Numbered from the stretch's first letter, positions 19,326 to 28,783 are shown. The stretch: DNA of 64,000 nt from Reinekea forsetii (GCF_002795845.1 NZ_CP011797.1:1387501-1451500), one strand, 5' to 3'. Made by a program: numbers and translations. The notes: generated from the sequence alone by a model not told the origin.

Positions 19326-19611
19326 CATGCAGTGTAGGGCAGTAGTAAGCGCCATGCACTCGCGAAACACGCCAATCGACTTGCTGATGGCGCCAATATG
19401 CTCTCCGGTTTAGAGTGAATTCTTAGGCTCAAGCGCCTGTGGCCTAGCAGCAAAGGCTAACAGCATGGCCGGGGAGCCGATCGTGAGAGCGCCGAGGTGA
19501 GTCTGTAAGGATTCAGGCAACCCTTCCTCAGCCGAACAACCTATTTGCAGCAGCCTCAAAGGGTCTATATCTTAGCAGAATCGACTAACGGGACGACTCA
19601 GGGAATAAGCC
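19326..19611. other. intergenic region, nothing recognised
   Basis: Between the GGTT tract and the cupin gene I see no credible coding frame, RNA gene or terminator. It should contain the promoters for the two divergent neighbours. Confidence 0.5.
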
Positions 19612-19941
19612 ATGAAGATTGATGATTTACCGTTTGGTACTACAGACTGGAGTGAAGTCGACGCCACCGAACATCCCGGTGAAACCGGCGCAGCCTATTG
19701 GCGCACACGCCACTTTGGCGATCTCAGGGTGCGTATGGTGGAGTATTCAGCCGGGTATTTAGCGGATCACTGGTGTTCCAAGGGGCATATTCTATTGTGC
19801 TTGGCGGGCGAGCTGCACACCCTGCTCGACGATGGCCGTGAGTTTATACTCCGTCCGGGTATGAGCTACCAAGTTGCCGATAATGCGGAGGGGCATCGCT
19901 CGTCCACGACTGGCGGCGCTAAGTTGTTTATCGTCGATTAG
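19612..19941 (+). CDS. DHCW-motif cupin fold protein
   Basis: The product has 109 residues, a single small cupin barrel. The diagnostic sequence ADHWCSKGHILLCLAGEL contains the Asp-His-Trp-Cys run typical of this family, followed by the second cupin strand pair (LRPGMSYQVADNAEGHRS). A metal site using H and C is plausible, but the reaction is unknown. GGGAATAAG precedes the ATG. No operon partner is obvious; the next gene is convergent. Confidence 0.82.
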   Translation: MKIDDLPFGTTDWSEVDATEHPGETGAAYWRTRHFGDLRVRMVEYSAGYLADHWCSKGHILLCLAGELHTLLDDGREFILRPGMSYQVADNAEGHRSSTTGGAKLFIVD

Positions 19942-20017
19942 CGGCCATAGCTATGTTGAACCGCCATCAGTGATTCCTGCACCCGGCGATTTTAGGCGCT
20001 GCGCTTCGGCGCCGGTT

Positions 20018-20929
20018 TTAGATCAGCGGGCTGACATACTTGTGCAGCTCGGTTTCCAGATGGGTGACGCAAGCCCGCAGCTTGGCTGAGGTTTCCAGGC
20101 GCGCCGGATAGATTGCATTGATATGCGCCGGCTGCCAATAGTCCGGTAAGATCCGTACCAGCGCGCCGCTGGCCAGTTCGTCTTTAATGTTCCAGAGTGA
20201 GCGCAGCATAATGCCCTGGCCGCTCAAGCACCATTGTTTAGCCACCTCACCATTATTGGTCATTAGCGCAGCCGCCAGCTGAATAGAGACCGCCCCCTTG
20301 GCCGTTTCAAGACGCCAACGACCGTAGCTTTGGTCCCGTTCTCGGATGCCAATGCAGCGCTGTTGGTTGAGGTCTTGAAGCGTCCTGGGAACCCCCGCAT
20401 GCTCCAAATAGCTCGGCGCGGCGCATAAGACGCGGTAGTTAATCGCCAGCGGTTTGGCGATCAGATTTTGCGCCAGAGCCCCGCCGACGCGCAATTCGAT
20501 ATCGAAACCTTCCGAGATCAGGTCAATCGGACGGTCCAGTAATTCCAAATCGATTTCCAGTTCCGGGTATTGCACCACCAGATCGGCAATGATCGGTGCG
20601 ACACACTGACAGCCAAAGCCCGTGCTGGTTGCGATGCGGATGCGGCCCCTGGGCACCTGCTGCTCGCGACCAATTTCAAGCTGCATTTGGGCAAAGGTAT
20701 CCAGCAGGCGTTCGGAGCCGTCTAACGCGATCTTACCCTCTACGGTTAAGCGGACATGCCGGGCCGAGCGGAGAAACAGCTTTACCCCCAGGGTCTTCTC
20801 CAACAAACCAATCCGCTTGCTGATATAGGCCGGAGAGACATCCAACTCTTGCGCCGCCGCGCTGAAGCCCTCCAGGCGCGCCGCGGTGACAAACACTTTC
20901 ACATCATCTAGAGGGGGTAGTAGGCTCAC
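20018..20929 (-). CDS. LysR family regulator (DmlR-like)
   Basis: The product has 303 residues with an N-terminal winged helix-turn-helix (LEGFSAAAQELDVSPAYISKRIGLLEKTLGVKLF) and a standard LysR effector domain. The start is a GTG at 20929 with AAGGA upstream. It is divergent from the D-malate/tartrate dehydrogenase gene, the same arrangement as dmlR-dmlA in E. coli, so it probably activates that gene in response to D-malate, tartrate or a similar acid. A TTAC-ATATAA-GTAA inverted repeat lies between the two genes. Confidence 0.88.
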   Translation of the reverse strand: MSLLPPLDDVKVFVTAARLEGFSAAAQELDVSPAYISKRIGLLEKTLGVKLFLRSARHVRLTVEGKIALDGSERLLDTFAQMQLEIGREQQVPRGRIRIATSTGFGCQCVAPIIADLVVQYPELEIDLELLDRPIDLISEGFDIELRVGGALAQNLIAKPLAINYRVLCAAPSYLEHAGVPRTLQDLNQQRCIGIRERDQSYGRWRLETAKGAVSIQLAAALMTNNGEVAKQWCLSGQGIMLRSLWNIKDELASGALVRILPDYWQPAHINAIYPARLETSAKLRACVTHLETELHKYVSPLI

Positions 20930-20947
20930 GATTTGTAATCCTTAATG

Positions 20948-20961
20948 TTACATATAAGTAA
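20948..20961. promoter_or_regulatory. candidate LysR binding site
   Basis: TTAC and GTAA arms are separated by ATATAA, which gives a short dyad of the T-N11-A type bound by LysR proteins. It lies between the divergent LysR and dehydrogenase genes. Confidence 0.35.
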
Positions 20962-21044
20962 TTGAATCACACTTTGTGTCCGTATTACCATCGACGGCTG
21001 ATAACCCTAAAGCTTTTTTTGTACGTTCTGCCATGGAGTTGAAT

Positions 21045-22121
21045 ATGTCTACGATAAAGATCGCGGTAATCCCAGGTGATGGCATTGGTAAAGAAGTGAT
21101 CCCTGTGGGGATGCGAGCCCTGGAGGCGGCGGGGCGTAAGCATGGCGTCGAGTTCGAATGGACAGAATTTAACTGGTCGTGTGAAACCTATCATCAGACC
21201 GGCCGCATGATGCCCGAAGACGGTATCGAACAACTGAGTAAGTTTGATGCCATCTATTTGGGCGCCGTGGGTTTTCCCGGGGTACCGGACCATATTTCCC
21301 TGTGGGGCCTGCTGTTACCGATCCGGCGTGCGTTCGATCAATACGTTAACCTGCGCCCGGTGCGCTTGTTTGAGGGGGTGCCGTGCCCCTTGGTCGGCAA
21401 GCAGCCGGGGGATATCGATTTTTACGTGGTGCGGGAGAACGTGGAAGGCGAATACTCGTCGATTGGCGGTATTCAGTACGAAGGTACTGAGCACGAGATT
21501 GTCTCTCAGCAAAGCCTGTTCACCCGTCGTGGCACCGATCGCATTATCAAATACGCCTTCGACTTGGCGCAAAGCCGAGCGAAGAAACACCTGAGTTCGG
21601 CGACCAAGTCCAATGGTATCTATCACTCCATGCCCTATTGGGATGGCCGAGTGGCCGAGATCGCCCAGTCGTATCCGGAGGTTAACGTCGATCAGTTCCA
21701 CATCGATATTCTCACCGCCAACTTTGTCCGTATGCCGGAGTTTTTTGATGTCGTAGTTGGCTCCAACCTGTTTGGCGATATTCTGTCCGATCTCGGCCCG
21801 GCCTGCACAGGCACCATTGCCATCGCACCCTCGGCCAATATCAACCCGGAAAAAACCTTTCCCTCGATGTTTGAACCGGTCCACGGCTCGGCTCCGGATA
21901 TAGCCGGGCAAGGCATTGCTAACCCACTGGGTACTATTTGGGCCGGCGCGATGATGATGCAACACCTGGGCTTGCCAGAGATGCATGACAGTCTGATGCA
22001 AGCTATGGAGAGCGTGTTGCGTGAGGCCGAGCATCTGACGCCCGATATGGGCGGCCAGGCCAATACATTGGCGCTGGGCGCTGCGGTTGTAGCCGCAATC
22101 GAGCACGCCGCGATTGCCTGA
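21045..22121 (+). CDS. dmlA: D-malate / tartrate dehydrogenase
   Basis: The start is the ATG at 21045, preceded by GGAG. The 358-residue product aligns along its length with E. coli DmlA (361 aa) and with tartrate dehydrogenases. Landmarks are AVIPGDGIGKEV, GAVGFPGVPDHISLWGLLLP, QYVNLRPVRLFEGVPCPL, DFYVVRENVEGEYSS and NLFGDILSDLGPACTGTIAIAPSAN. It oxidatively decarboxylates D-malate to pyruvate with NAD+ and metal, and may also act on tartrate. Its divergent LysR regulator supports this role. A strong bidirectional terminator follows at 22161. Confidence 0.93.
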   Translation: MSTIKIAVIPGDGIGKEVIPVGMRALEAAGRKHGVEFEWTEFNWSCETYHQTGRMMPEDGIEQLSKFDAIYLGAVGFPGVPDHISLWGLLLPIRRAFDQYVNLRPVRLFEGVPCPLVGKQPGDIDFYVVRENVEGEYSSIGGIQYEGTEHEIVSQQSLFTRRGTDRIIKYAFDLAQSRAKKHLSSATKSNGIYHSMPYWDGRVAEIAQSYPEVNVDQFHIDILTANFVRMPEFFDVVVGSNLFGDILSDLGPACTGTIAIAPSANINPEKTFPSMFEPVHGSAPDIAGQGIANPLGTIWAGAMMMQHLGLPEMHDSLMQAMESVLREAEHLTPDMGGQANTLALGAAVVAAIEHAAIA

Positions 22122-22160
22122 GGCGGTTAATCCCTTAGACGGTGGTTAAATAACAGAGCC

Positions 22161-22188
22161 AAAAAAGCCACCCTAGGGTGGCTTTTTT
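22161..22188. terminator. bidirectional intrinsic terminator
   Basis: A perfect 28-base palindrome: AAAAAAGCCACCC and its exact complement GGGTGGCTTTTTT around a central TA. The GC stem and T-run on both strands serve the dehydrogenase gene and the convergent lipoprotein gene. Confidence 0.93.
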
Positions 22189-22229
22189 ATGGTTGGTCAT
22201 TTAGTGCGGGTCGTTTAATGCGCAGAGTT

Positions 22230-23807
22230 TTACAGCACCGAATCAACCTTATTGGCGCAATCAGCCGCCGAGGTCGGCAACGCCACATTCGTCAGGGCGG
22301 AAACACCATTTACATCCAAAACCAGGTTGCCAGACTCAATCGTGCCATCAACATCGGACTCGAAGCGGAAAGTGTTTGCTTCAATCTTGGCTTTCATCTG
22401 GCCATCAAACGTCTGACCTTCATAATCTAATTTTAACGATACGGCCCCAGTTGCACCGTTTCCCCATCTGCCGCCGATAAACTCATTCACAAAACTGTCT
22501 TCCGGGTCGGAGCTGGTTGCAGAGCTGACGTTCACGCATAGGCCTAACTTGCCACCCGTTGACTCAGCCGTTCCGGCCAGGTAAAGGGCGATGTAGGCGC
22601 CGGGTAACACGTCATCAGCCTGGGAACCTGTGGGCTGTAAAACAAACCACCCACCGCCCCAAACGGTATCGGAGGATAACTTGGCATTATTGACCGCAGC
22701 GGTTACCTCTGTGACATCAAAGTCGGTGTTGTTGGTCACTGCCGCCTTCCCGACGGTGACCAAGCTGGTGGTGATACTAGTAATATCAAATCCTACTGTG
22801 TCATCCGTTAAGGTGGTTTTGAGTGAAGCGCTTAGGGTATCTATGCCCGAATCGAGTATTTTCTTGATAGCCTCGGCGTCGGTACCGCTGGCCTCCTTCT
22901 TGACCAACTGGGAGATCACCTCGGAGGCTTTTAACAGCGCTCTCACATCGGCGTCTGTATTTGTAATATCAGCTATCTTGTTAATCTCGACATTTAAAGC
23001 CAACAGTCGAGCCGAGACCGAGCTTTGCTTGGTCGCATCTGTCGACACCTCAGTTACCAAGCTGGTTAGCATCGTTGTATCAAACTGCGCGGGGGCGACC
23101 TTATTGGTGGCAATGCTTTTCGAAAGGCTCTTAATCAGCTTCTGTTGGGCTGCCGTTTCCGTGCTGTCTGCATCGGCCGAACCGGTTAAGATGTCCATCA
23201 TGCTTTGTACCGCGACGGCGTTGGCCAGTAAGCGTTTGTTTTTGTCACTGTTGGCTGCTGAAAAGTCGACCCGTAAGTCCTCATCCGATTCGATCCCCAT
23301 TGCTGTGCGGATGTCTTCGCGCTCCGTATCATCGGTTGCCGCACTTAACAGGGTGGTAAGGGGTGACATCACCAGTGGCGTGTCTGAAACGCCTGACTCA
23401 TCAAAGGTGCTGGTCATGGCCATGACGCCCTTTAACTTTTCACCGGTACTAAGATCGATGCCGCCCTCAATGCGAATCGTCATTGAATCCATCGAGCTGC
23501 CAAATACCAGGCAATAGCGCTGGTATTCATCCGAAATCTCCGGCAGGTCGCAATAGTTTTCACCGGATATGGGATTGTTGCTGTAGTAACCTTGGCTGTC
23601 GGTATAGGCGAAGGGTTCAAAGTCATCCACGGCATAGTCGTCATTGCTGTCGACCCAGACCTTACCGCCGGCCACTCGGCCATCGACCGCCAAGCCATTG
23701 AGACTTTGACGACTGTCAACGCCGGAAGAATCTTGGGGCGCTACTTCACAACCGGTGAGCGCTATGGATACCATTAACGCCGGTAATGCAAAAAGATAGT
23801 GAGTCAT
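22230..23807 (-). CDS. secreted lipoprotein, function unknown
   Basis: The product has 525 residues. A lipobox (SIALTGC, C20) predicts a lipid-anchored envelope protein. Residues 38-80 (GLAVDGRVAGGKVWVDSNDD...SQGYYSNNPISGENYCDLP) resemble the carboxypeptidase-regulatory-like module that opens many marine bacterial lipoproteins. The middle is long, acidic and Thr/Ser/Asp-rich with helical repeats, and the C-terminal 150 residues form a beta-rich domain with a Cys pair. GGAG precedes the ATG. It follows a TraF-like outer-membrane gene by 14 bases, so the two proteins probably act together at the outer membrane. No enzymatic motif was recognised. Confidence 0.75.
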   Translation of the reverse strand: MTHYLFALPALMVSIALTGCEVAPQDSSGVDSRQSLNGLAVDGRVAGGKVWVDSNDDYAVDDFEPFAYTDSQGYYSNNPISGENYCDLPEISDEYQRYCLVFGSSMDSMTIRIEGGIDLSTGEKLKGVMAMTSTFDESGVSDTPLVMSPLTTLLSAATDDTEREDIRTAMGIESDEDLRVDFSAANSDKNKRLLANAVAVQSMMDILTGSADADSTETAAQQKLIKSLSKSIATNKVAPAQFDTTMLTSLVTEVSTDATKQSSVSARLLALNVEINKIADITNTDADVRALLKASEVISQLVKKEASGTDAEAIKKILDSGIDTLSASLKTTLTDDTVGFDITSITTSLVTVGKAAVTNNTDFDVTEVTAAVNNAKLSSDTVWGGGWFVLQPTGSQADDVLPGAYIALYLAGTAESTGGKLGLCVNVSSATSSDPEDSFVNEFIGGRWGNGATGAVSLKLDYEGQTFDGQMKAKIEANTFRFESDVDGTIESGNLVLDVNGVSALTNVALPTSAADCANKVDSVL

Positions 23808-23821
23808 AGTTGTCTCCGGCC

Positions 23822-25255
23822 TTAAAAAGCCAAATTAATGGAAGCGGAAGCCGATGCACTGCGCAACGAATTGCCCTGGGTGCTGAGATCGTCGCTGAAA
23901 AGGTCAGCCAGAACGGCGGTGATCTGAGTATCGATTTGTAAAAAATTGAACAGACTCAAGCCCAGGCCCAATTGTGTGGGTTCAGGGTCGAGCAAGTCTT
24001 TACCGTAACCCAAGCGCAGGCGCGGCCAATACCATTGGGTCGGTTGCAGCATTAAGCCTAAGTTTAGTTGTTGGCTTTGATCGCCAAAGAGATCATTTTT
24101 GCGCCATAGATCGATCGCACCGGCCACAGCCACCGAGTTGTCTAAGAAGGTATGACTGATATCGACGGTCATGCTCGGCGTTAATCGGTGGCTTTCTTGC
24201 AAGGTAATATCGCCGATCGAGGCAAAAAACTCAGCGTGAAAACAATCGAGTTGGTCGTTGGCATCAGTGATGCTCGCGCAGTTGCCACCGAGCACATCAT
24301 AGTCTAACTCTGGGCTGTTCAGGTGGTACAGCGTGATGCCCAGCAAGGTCTCTTGGCGTTGCAAGGTGATGCCGGCATCGAGCGAGACATTATAGTTAAA
24401 ATCGGAAAAGCCACCCGTTATATCATCGGTAATATCGTCCATTAATACACCGGAGTCGTCTGTTGCTTGGCGGGCAAGTTCCTTAATAGGGTAGAGGTTT
24501 TTTTGCAAGTTATAGGCGATTAGAGTCGCGCGTAGCCCGGCCACCGCATTGATACCCTGACGCGAGGTGAAATCGATTGCCGGTAACTCACGTGACCAAG
24601 CAATATCAGCGTTGAACACCTGAGCCTGCTTTAAATACAACGACGATGTTGTGCGAATAAAATCGATTGGGTCAAGTTCTTCGTCATCGGCGCTGGAATC
24701 GATGATTTGCTGCGCGTCGATATCAAAAGCGATCGGGCCGTGCAAGATGCTGGCGCGCGCCTGAGTAAGGGACGAGCCACTCAGGCTAAAGGTGCCAAAT
24801 GACCCCGATTTGAAATTCCACGGCGTCAATGGCAGGCTGACAATGGCCCCTGGCTTGATATAAAAGCTATCGGCCAATAATTCGATATTGTCATCAAAGG
24901 TGCTTTCCAGCGTATTTATACCAGACAATACATCGCCAACGCTGGCATCACCGGTACCGAAATCCTCAAAGGTGGTCGCGATCGAGTCGACCTTGTCGGT
25001 CATGTTCTCAATCACGGTATTAAATTCACCCAAGCCCCTGAGCTGCACATTCGCGCTGAGGTCCAGTATTGATATGCGGCTTACATCGCCATTTGTGGCC
25101 GGCACGGCAGGATTAAATCGCCCTGAACTGCCCACCTTGGCATTGCTGATCGGGCCAAAGGTTACCGCAGGTCCGCTATTGAGGTAGTTAATGGTGTCGG
25201 CCCAAGCGACCGTTGCACACAGTAGGCTTATCGGAATTAGTATAGAACGCTTCAA
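23822..25255 (-). CDS. outer-membrane barrel protein, TraF_2-like
   Basis: A TTG start at 25255 with GGGG upstream gives 477 residues. A signal peptide (ILIPISLLCATVAWAD) is followed by SGPAVTFGPISNAKVGSSGRFNPAVPAT, which is typical of the PF13729-type 'conjugal transfer protein TraF' family of outer-membrane proteins. The C-terminal half is rich in amphipathic strands (LNLGLMLQPTQWYWPRLRLGYGKD, TQLGLGLSLFNFLQIDTQ) and ends in Phe, as for a FadL-like barrel. No conjugation genes are nearby, so the family name should not be taken as function. It is the first gene of a two-gene operon with the lipoprotein. Confidence 0.72.
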   Translation of the reverse strand: MKRSILIPISLLCATVAWADTINYLNSGPAVTFGPISNAKVGSSGRFNPAVPATNGDVSRISILDLSANVQLRGLGEFNTVIENMTDKVDSIATTFEDFGTGDASVGDVLSGINTLESTFDDNIELLADSFYIKPGAIVSLPLTPWNFKSGSFGTFSLSGSSLTQARASILHGPIAFDIDAQQIIDSSADDEELDPIDFIRTTSSLYLKQAQVFNADIAWSRELPAIDFTSRQGINAVAGLRATLIAYNLQKNLYPIKELARQATDDSGVLMDDITDDITGGFSDFNYNVSLDAGITLQRQETLLGITLYHLNSPELDYDVLGGNCASITDANDQLDCFHAEFFASIGDITLQESHRLTPSMTVDISHTFLDNSVAVAGAIDLWRKNDLFGDQSQQLNLGLMLQPTQWYWPRLRLGYGKDLLDPEPTQLGLGLSLFNFLQIDTQITAVLADLFSDDLSTQGNSLRSASASASINLAF

Positions 25256-25680
25256 GTAGAGCCCCTTTTGGCTGGAACAGGTTCATGCTGCACACTTGGC
25301 AAATTGGCAGATAAACAAAGAACTAGTATAGAGGGCTCAGTCGACAATTCAATAGCCCACGCCCACGCCCACGCTAATGGGCGCGTCGCGTTGCGCTCAG
25401 AGCAAAAAAACCTCTGGCCGCCTGGCTTTTGACGATTTTTTTTGCATTGACCCGGCTCTCAAACTGGGTTTTGGCGCGGAGTTTTTTGTCTTATGCGGTG
25501 GTGAGGGCTCGAAACGAACGACCCTTATGACCGAGATTGCAGGTACACTGCGGCGGAAGATGGCCAGTACCGATGGATTCTGAGCCTGTTGGCATCAGAT
25601 GATCAGGCTGACCCTCTGATCCGAATAGCATCATGCGCTCAAGTGGCGCGATCCTAACCTTTTAAAAAAAGGTCTCAGTT
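25256..25680. other. intergenic region with short GCCCAC repeat
   Basis: The gap holds promoters for the divergent TraF-like and PQ-loop-like genes. GCCCAC is repeated three times in tandem at 25355-25372. A 68-codon frame at 25377-25583 has no recognisable product or good start, so I do not call it a gene. Confidence 0.5.
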
Positions 25681-26268
25681 GTGGAATTTAGCTTAAAACT
25701 CGCCTTCAGTGTTGTCGCCATCGTCTTGACCTTGGTAACGTTTATACCCTATATCCGCGCGATATTGTCGGGTGCAATCAAACCGCATGTTTTTACCTGG
25801 ATCATTTGGGGAATAACCACGGTAATCGTATTTTTTGCGCAGCTTGAGGCCGAAGGGGGGATGGGTGCTTGGCCGATCGGAGTGTCCGGTGTGATTACCT
25901 GTTTTATTGCTCTGTTGGCGTTTTTAAAGCGTGCTGATATTTCAATTTCCAAAGTTGATTGGTTGTTCTTTCTCGCAGCTTTGGCTTCCTTGCCGATCTG
26001 GTTCCTGACATCCGACCCGCTCTGGGCCGTTGTGGCGTTGACTGGGGTCGACCTGCTGGGTTTTGGCCCGACCATTCGCAAGGCCTATCATTTTCCGCAC
26101 GACGAAAACGTCTCCTTCTTTGTGTTTTTTGTGGCCCGTAATAGCTTTGCGATCCTCGCGTTAGAGCACTATTCGGTGACCACCGTGCTCTTTCCCGCGG
26201 CCATTATCGGCGCCTGTCTGGTTTTGGTGCTGATGATCAATACTCGGCGCCGACTGGTCTGGGCCTGA
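25681..26268 (+). CDS. small multi-pass membrane protein, PQ-loop/SWEET-like layout
   Basis: A GTG start gives 195 residues with about seven hydrophobic segments. Two halves resemble one another: FIPYIRAILSGAIKPHVFTWIIWG near the N-terminus and FGPTIRKAYHFPHDENVSFFVFFVARN near residue 130. This internal duplication with a proline-containing first helix is like PQ-loop and SemiSWEET transporters, but no PQ dipeptide is present. It is probably in the inner membrane; the substrate is unknown. No neighbour suggests a role. Confidence 0.6.
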   Translation: MEFSLKLAFSVVAIVLTLVTFIPYIRAILSGAIKPHVFTWIIWGITTVIVFFAQLEAEGGMGAWPIGVSGVITCFIALLAFLKRADISISKVDWLFFLAALASLPIWFLTSDPLWAVVALTGVDLLGFGPTIRKAYHFPHDENVSFFVFFVARNSFAILALEHYSVTTVLFPAAIIGACLVLVLMINTRRRLVWA

Positions 26269-26330
26269 GGTTTAGACCCAAAAGGCCCTCGAATCGGCAC
26301 TAAGGCCCAAACGCAGGCCTGGTCTGCAGT

Positions 26331-27422
26331 CTAGGTACCGACATAGAAGCCATTCTGGGTGGGCATCATCGGCTTGCTCGGAACGCCCAGTTGCGCAGCG
26401 GCATGGGCCGGCCAATAGGGATCGCGCAAGCTTTGGCGCGCGATCAACGCGATATCGGCCTGGCCGCTGGCAATAATGGCCTCAGCCTGATGGGCATCGA
26501 TGATCTCACCGACCGCCATGGTCTTGATGCCGGTGGCTGCGCGAATTTGGCCGGCAATGCCAACCTGCTTGACGGTATGGTTGCCAATTGACGCTCGCGC
26601 CGCAGGCGTTGCGCCGCCGCCGGAACAATCGACCAGATCCACGCCGCGTTCGAGTAACCAACGCGTCATTTGAATATTGTCTTCTACCGTGAGCCCGCCC
26701 TCAGTCCAATCGGACACCGACAAGCGCACCGCCAAGGGCAGGTTTTCCGGCCAGACGGCCCGCACCGCCTCAACGGTTTCCAGCATCATCCGCGCTCGTC
26801 CGCGCAGATCGCCGCCGTAGGCATCGGTGCGGCGATTGACCAGGGGTGAAAAAAAGCTATGCAGCAGATAACCGTGCGCACCATGCAGCTCGACCATCTG
26901 GTAGCCGGCGGCTAGTGCGCGCAGGGTGCTGGCCACAAAGGCCTGTTGAATACGCTGGATATCGGCCAGGCTGATCATGCTGGGGGCCTTCATCAGTCGG
27001 GTACTGTCCTGATCGAACGCCTGGTCGGTCGGTGCGATCAGCGGCCAACCGCCTTGATCATCGGCCAGATGAGCGCCGCCGTCCCACGGTGCGGCAGCGG
27101 AGGCCTTGCGTCCGGCGTGACCCAATTGAATGGCCGGTACAGCGCCGTGCTGCTTGATTAGGTTATTGATCCGCAGCAACGGTTCAATCTGTCCATCTTG
27201 CCACAATCCGGCACAGCTCGGGGTGATTCGGCCTTCCGGCGAGACCGCCGTGGCTTCCGCGATAATCAGGCCGGCGCCACCAATGGCCCGGGACACCAGG
27301 TGGACCAGGTGCCAGTCATTGGCGACACCCTCCACCGAGCTGTATTGGCACATCGGCGAAATACCGATACGGTTGCGAAAATGCACATCTTTAATCTGTA
27401 AGGGCGAGAATAGGGCCGACAT
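26331..27422 (-). CDS. Old Yellow Enzyme, YqjM-like NADH:flavin oxidoreductase
   Basis: The product has 363 residues and is a single OYE TIM barrel starting SALFSPLQIKDVHFRNRIGISPMCQYSS, the YqjM-class signature including the redox-tuning Cys in PMCQYS. The active-site pair is in VELHGAHGYLLHSF (substrate-binding HGAHGYL), and FMN-binding segments include VRLSVSDWTEGG. It would reduce activated C=C bonds of enals, enones or nitro compounds with NAD(P)H. It follows a DadA/PuuB-like oxidase gene on the same strand after a short hairpin-containing gap. Confidence 0.9.
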   Translation of the reverse strand: MSALFSPLQIKDVHFRNRIGISPMCQYSSVEGVANDWHLVHLVSRAIGGAGLIIAEATAVSPEGRITPSCAGLWQDGQIEPLLRINNLIKQHGAVPAIQLGHAGRKASAAAPWDGGAHLADDQGGWPLIAPTDQAFDQDSTRLMKAPSMISLADIQRIQQAFVASTLRALAAGYQMVELHGAHGYLLHSFFSPLVNRRTDAYGGDLRGRARMMLETVEAVRAVWPENLPLAVRLSVSDWTEGGLTVEDNIQMTRWLLERGVDLVDCSGGGATPAARASIGNHTVKQVGIAGQIRAATGIKTMAVGEIIDAHQAEAIIASGQADIALIARQSLRDPYWPAHAAAQLGVPSKPMMPTQNGFYVGT

Positions 27423-27450
27423 AGGAAATCTCTATCTGTGTTGGAAGACA

Positions 27451-27470
27451 GGCCCGACTCTTGTCGGGCC
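27451..27470. other. intercistronic hairpin
   Basis: An 8-bp perfect stem GGCCCGAC-TCTT-GTCGGGCC lies between two minus-strand genes. It has no T-run on either side, so it may be an RNA-stability or partial termination element rather than a full terminator. Confidence 0.6.
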
Positions 27471-27478
27471 CTTGTGGG

Positions 27479-28783
27479 CTAACGTTCCAGTCGCCCGAAA
27501 TAACGATCCTTGACTAGGCGCGTCTTGATGCCGAGTGTTAAGAAAGGATTCGGTGGTAACCAGGTCGGGGTCGGTCGCTGTTGAATGCGATCCATCTCAT
27601 CGGTCCGCTCACCGATAGCCTGGTAGGCCAGTTGCTCGCCGAATAGGGTCGCCAGACCAATACCGCCGCCGTTATAACAACCGGCCACGCTGAGCGTGGG
27701 GCTGAGCTGTTCAAACAGGTTGGCGCTGTTGGCGCTGATGCAAGTAATGCCCGACCAGCTGTGTTCGATCAGATTGCTCGGCAGCGTTGGAAAGCGTTTG
27801 CGCAGACCGTCGCTGTGGCCCTGTACCCGCAACGCCAGCTGGCTCGCGGTCATATTAACCGACCATAGTGCTTCGGCGGTATTGCGAATCATAATCCGTC
27901 GATCGCCGGTCAAGCGGACGGTCGCGCCCATCGCTTGGGCCGATAAAAGGCCCCATTCCTGAGGGGATCCCAGGCTTTGGAATTCAGCCTCGGTGAGCTG
28001 GCGCGTTAGGCTGGCGGTCAGCGTCAAGGGAAACACGCGGTCCCGTTTCAGGCCGAGCGATGGTATAAAGCCATTGGTGCACACCAACAGCTGGTCGGCG
28101 TTGATGCGGCCCTTGGCCGTGGTCAACTGATGACGGCTGCCTGAACGAGTCCAGTTGAGTACCGGCGACTGTTCATAGAGGCTGACATTGGCGGGCAGGG
28201 CCTCGATCATGGCTCGGGCCAGTTTGGCCGGCTGCACCATAACTCCGCCAGCGGTGTGCACCGCCATGCGATAGAAGTCGGTGCCCAGTCGGGTGCGCAG
28301 CGCCGGTGCTTCCATCAGCGTGTTGGCAATGTCACAGTCATCTAAGGTGCGGCTAAAGGTGCGCAACTTGGCCTCATTTTTCGCCAATGCCGTGGCATGG
28401 TACTTACCGCTGGCGTTCCAGTCACAATCGACCTGATAGCGCTCGACGAAGTTGGCGACGGTTTGAACCCCGAGTGCATTGAGCTGGTATTTCTGTTTGT
28501 AATGGCTCAGGCCATTTTCGGACATATGCCCGTCATTCAACGTGGAGTCGACCAAATAACCAGAATTGCGGGCGCTGGCTCCCTCACCAGCGGCCTCTGC
28601 CTCGATCAGCACGATCTGATCATTGGGGCGGAGCAGCGCCAAGGTGCGTGCGGCAGCCAGGCCGGTGTAGCCGGCCCCGATAATCACCCAAGGACAATCG
28701 AGGTCTTGATTCAAGGCAGGCATAGCCGTTCGTGGCGGTAACAGGTTTAACCAGCCACAGCCCGGATCGTTTTTAGGCACCAT
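27479..28783 (-). CDS. FAD-dependent amine/amino-acid oxidoreductase (DadA/PuuB-like)
   Basis: The product has 434 residues of the DAO fold. The FAD dinucleotide motif is near residue 33 (VIIGAGYTGLAAARTLA), then EGASARNSGYLVDST, where the GASARNxG segment is typical of PuuB-type gamma-glutamylputrescine oxidases and related amine oxidases. The C-terminal SWSGITCISAN and YNGGGIGLATLFGEQLA motifs complete the FAD site. It would oxidise an amine or amino acid with release of ammonia; the substrate is uncertain. No other puu genes are adjacent. An OYE gene follows on the same strand. Confidence 0.85.
   Translation of the reverse strand: MVPKNDPGCGWLNLLPPRTAMPALNQDLDCPWVIIGAGYTGLAAARTLALLRPNDQIVLIEAEAAGEGASARNSGYLVDSTLNDGHMSENGLSHYKQKYQLNALGVQTVANFVERYQVDCDWNASGKYHATALAKNEAKLRTFSRTLDDCDIANTLMEAPALRTRLGTDFYRMAVHTAGGVMVQPAKLARAMIEALPANVSLYEQSPVLNWTRSGSRHQLTTAKGRINADQLLVCTNGFIPSLGLKRDRVFPLTLTASLTRQLTEAEFQSLGSPQEWGLLSAQAMGATVRLTGDRRIMIRNTAEALWSVNMTASQLALRVQGHSDGLRKRFPTLPSNLIEHSWSGITCISANSANLFEQLSPTLSVAGCYNGGGIGLATLFGEQLAYQAIGERTDEMDRIQQRPTPTWLPPNPFLTLGIKTRLVKDRYFGRLER

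Noticed and set aside
19253-19453. Minus-strand frame encoding PTNQ repeats
   Set aside because: It arises from the GGTT tract; the start context is poor and no domain is present.
21315-22106. A 263-codon minus-strand open frame
   Set aside because: It is antisense to the D-malate dehydrogenase gene and has no independent support.
22630-23517. A 295-codon plus-strand open frame
   Set aside because: It is antisense to the lipoprotein gene, rich in Ser/Val from mirrored codons, with no ribosome-binding site or family match.
23822-25255. Conjugation system inferred from the TraF family name
   Set aside because: No other transfer genes are nearby; the name comes from a loosely related domain.
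25377-25583. A 68-codon plus-strand frame
   Set aside because: No homology, no good start signal.
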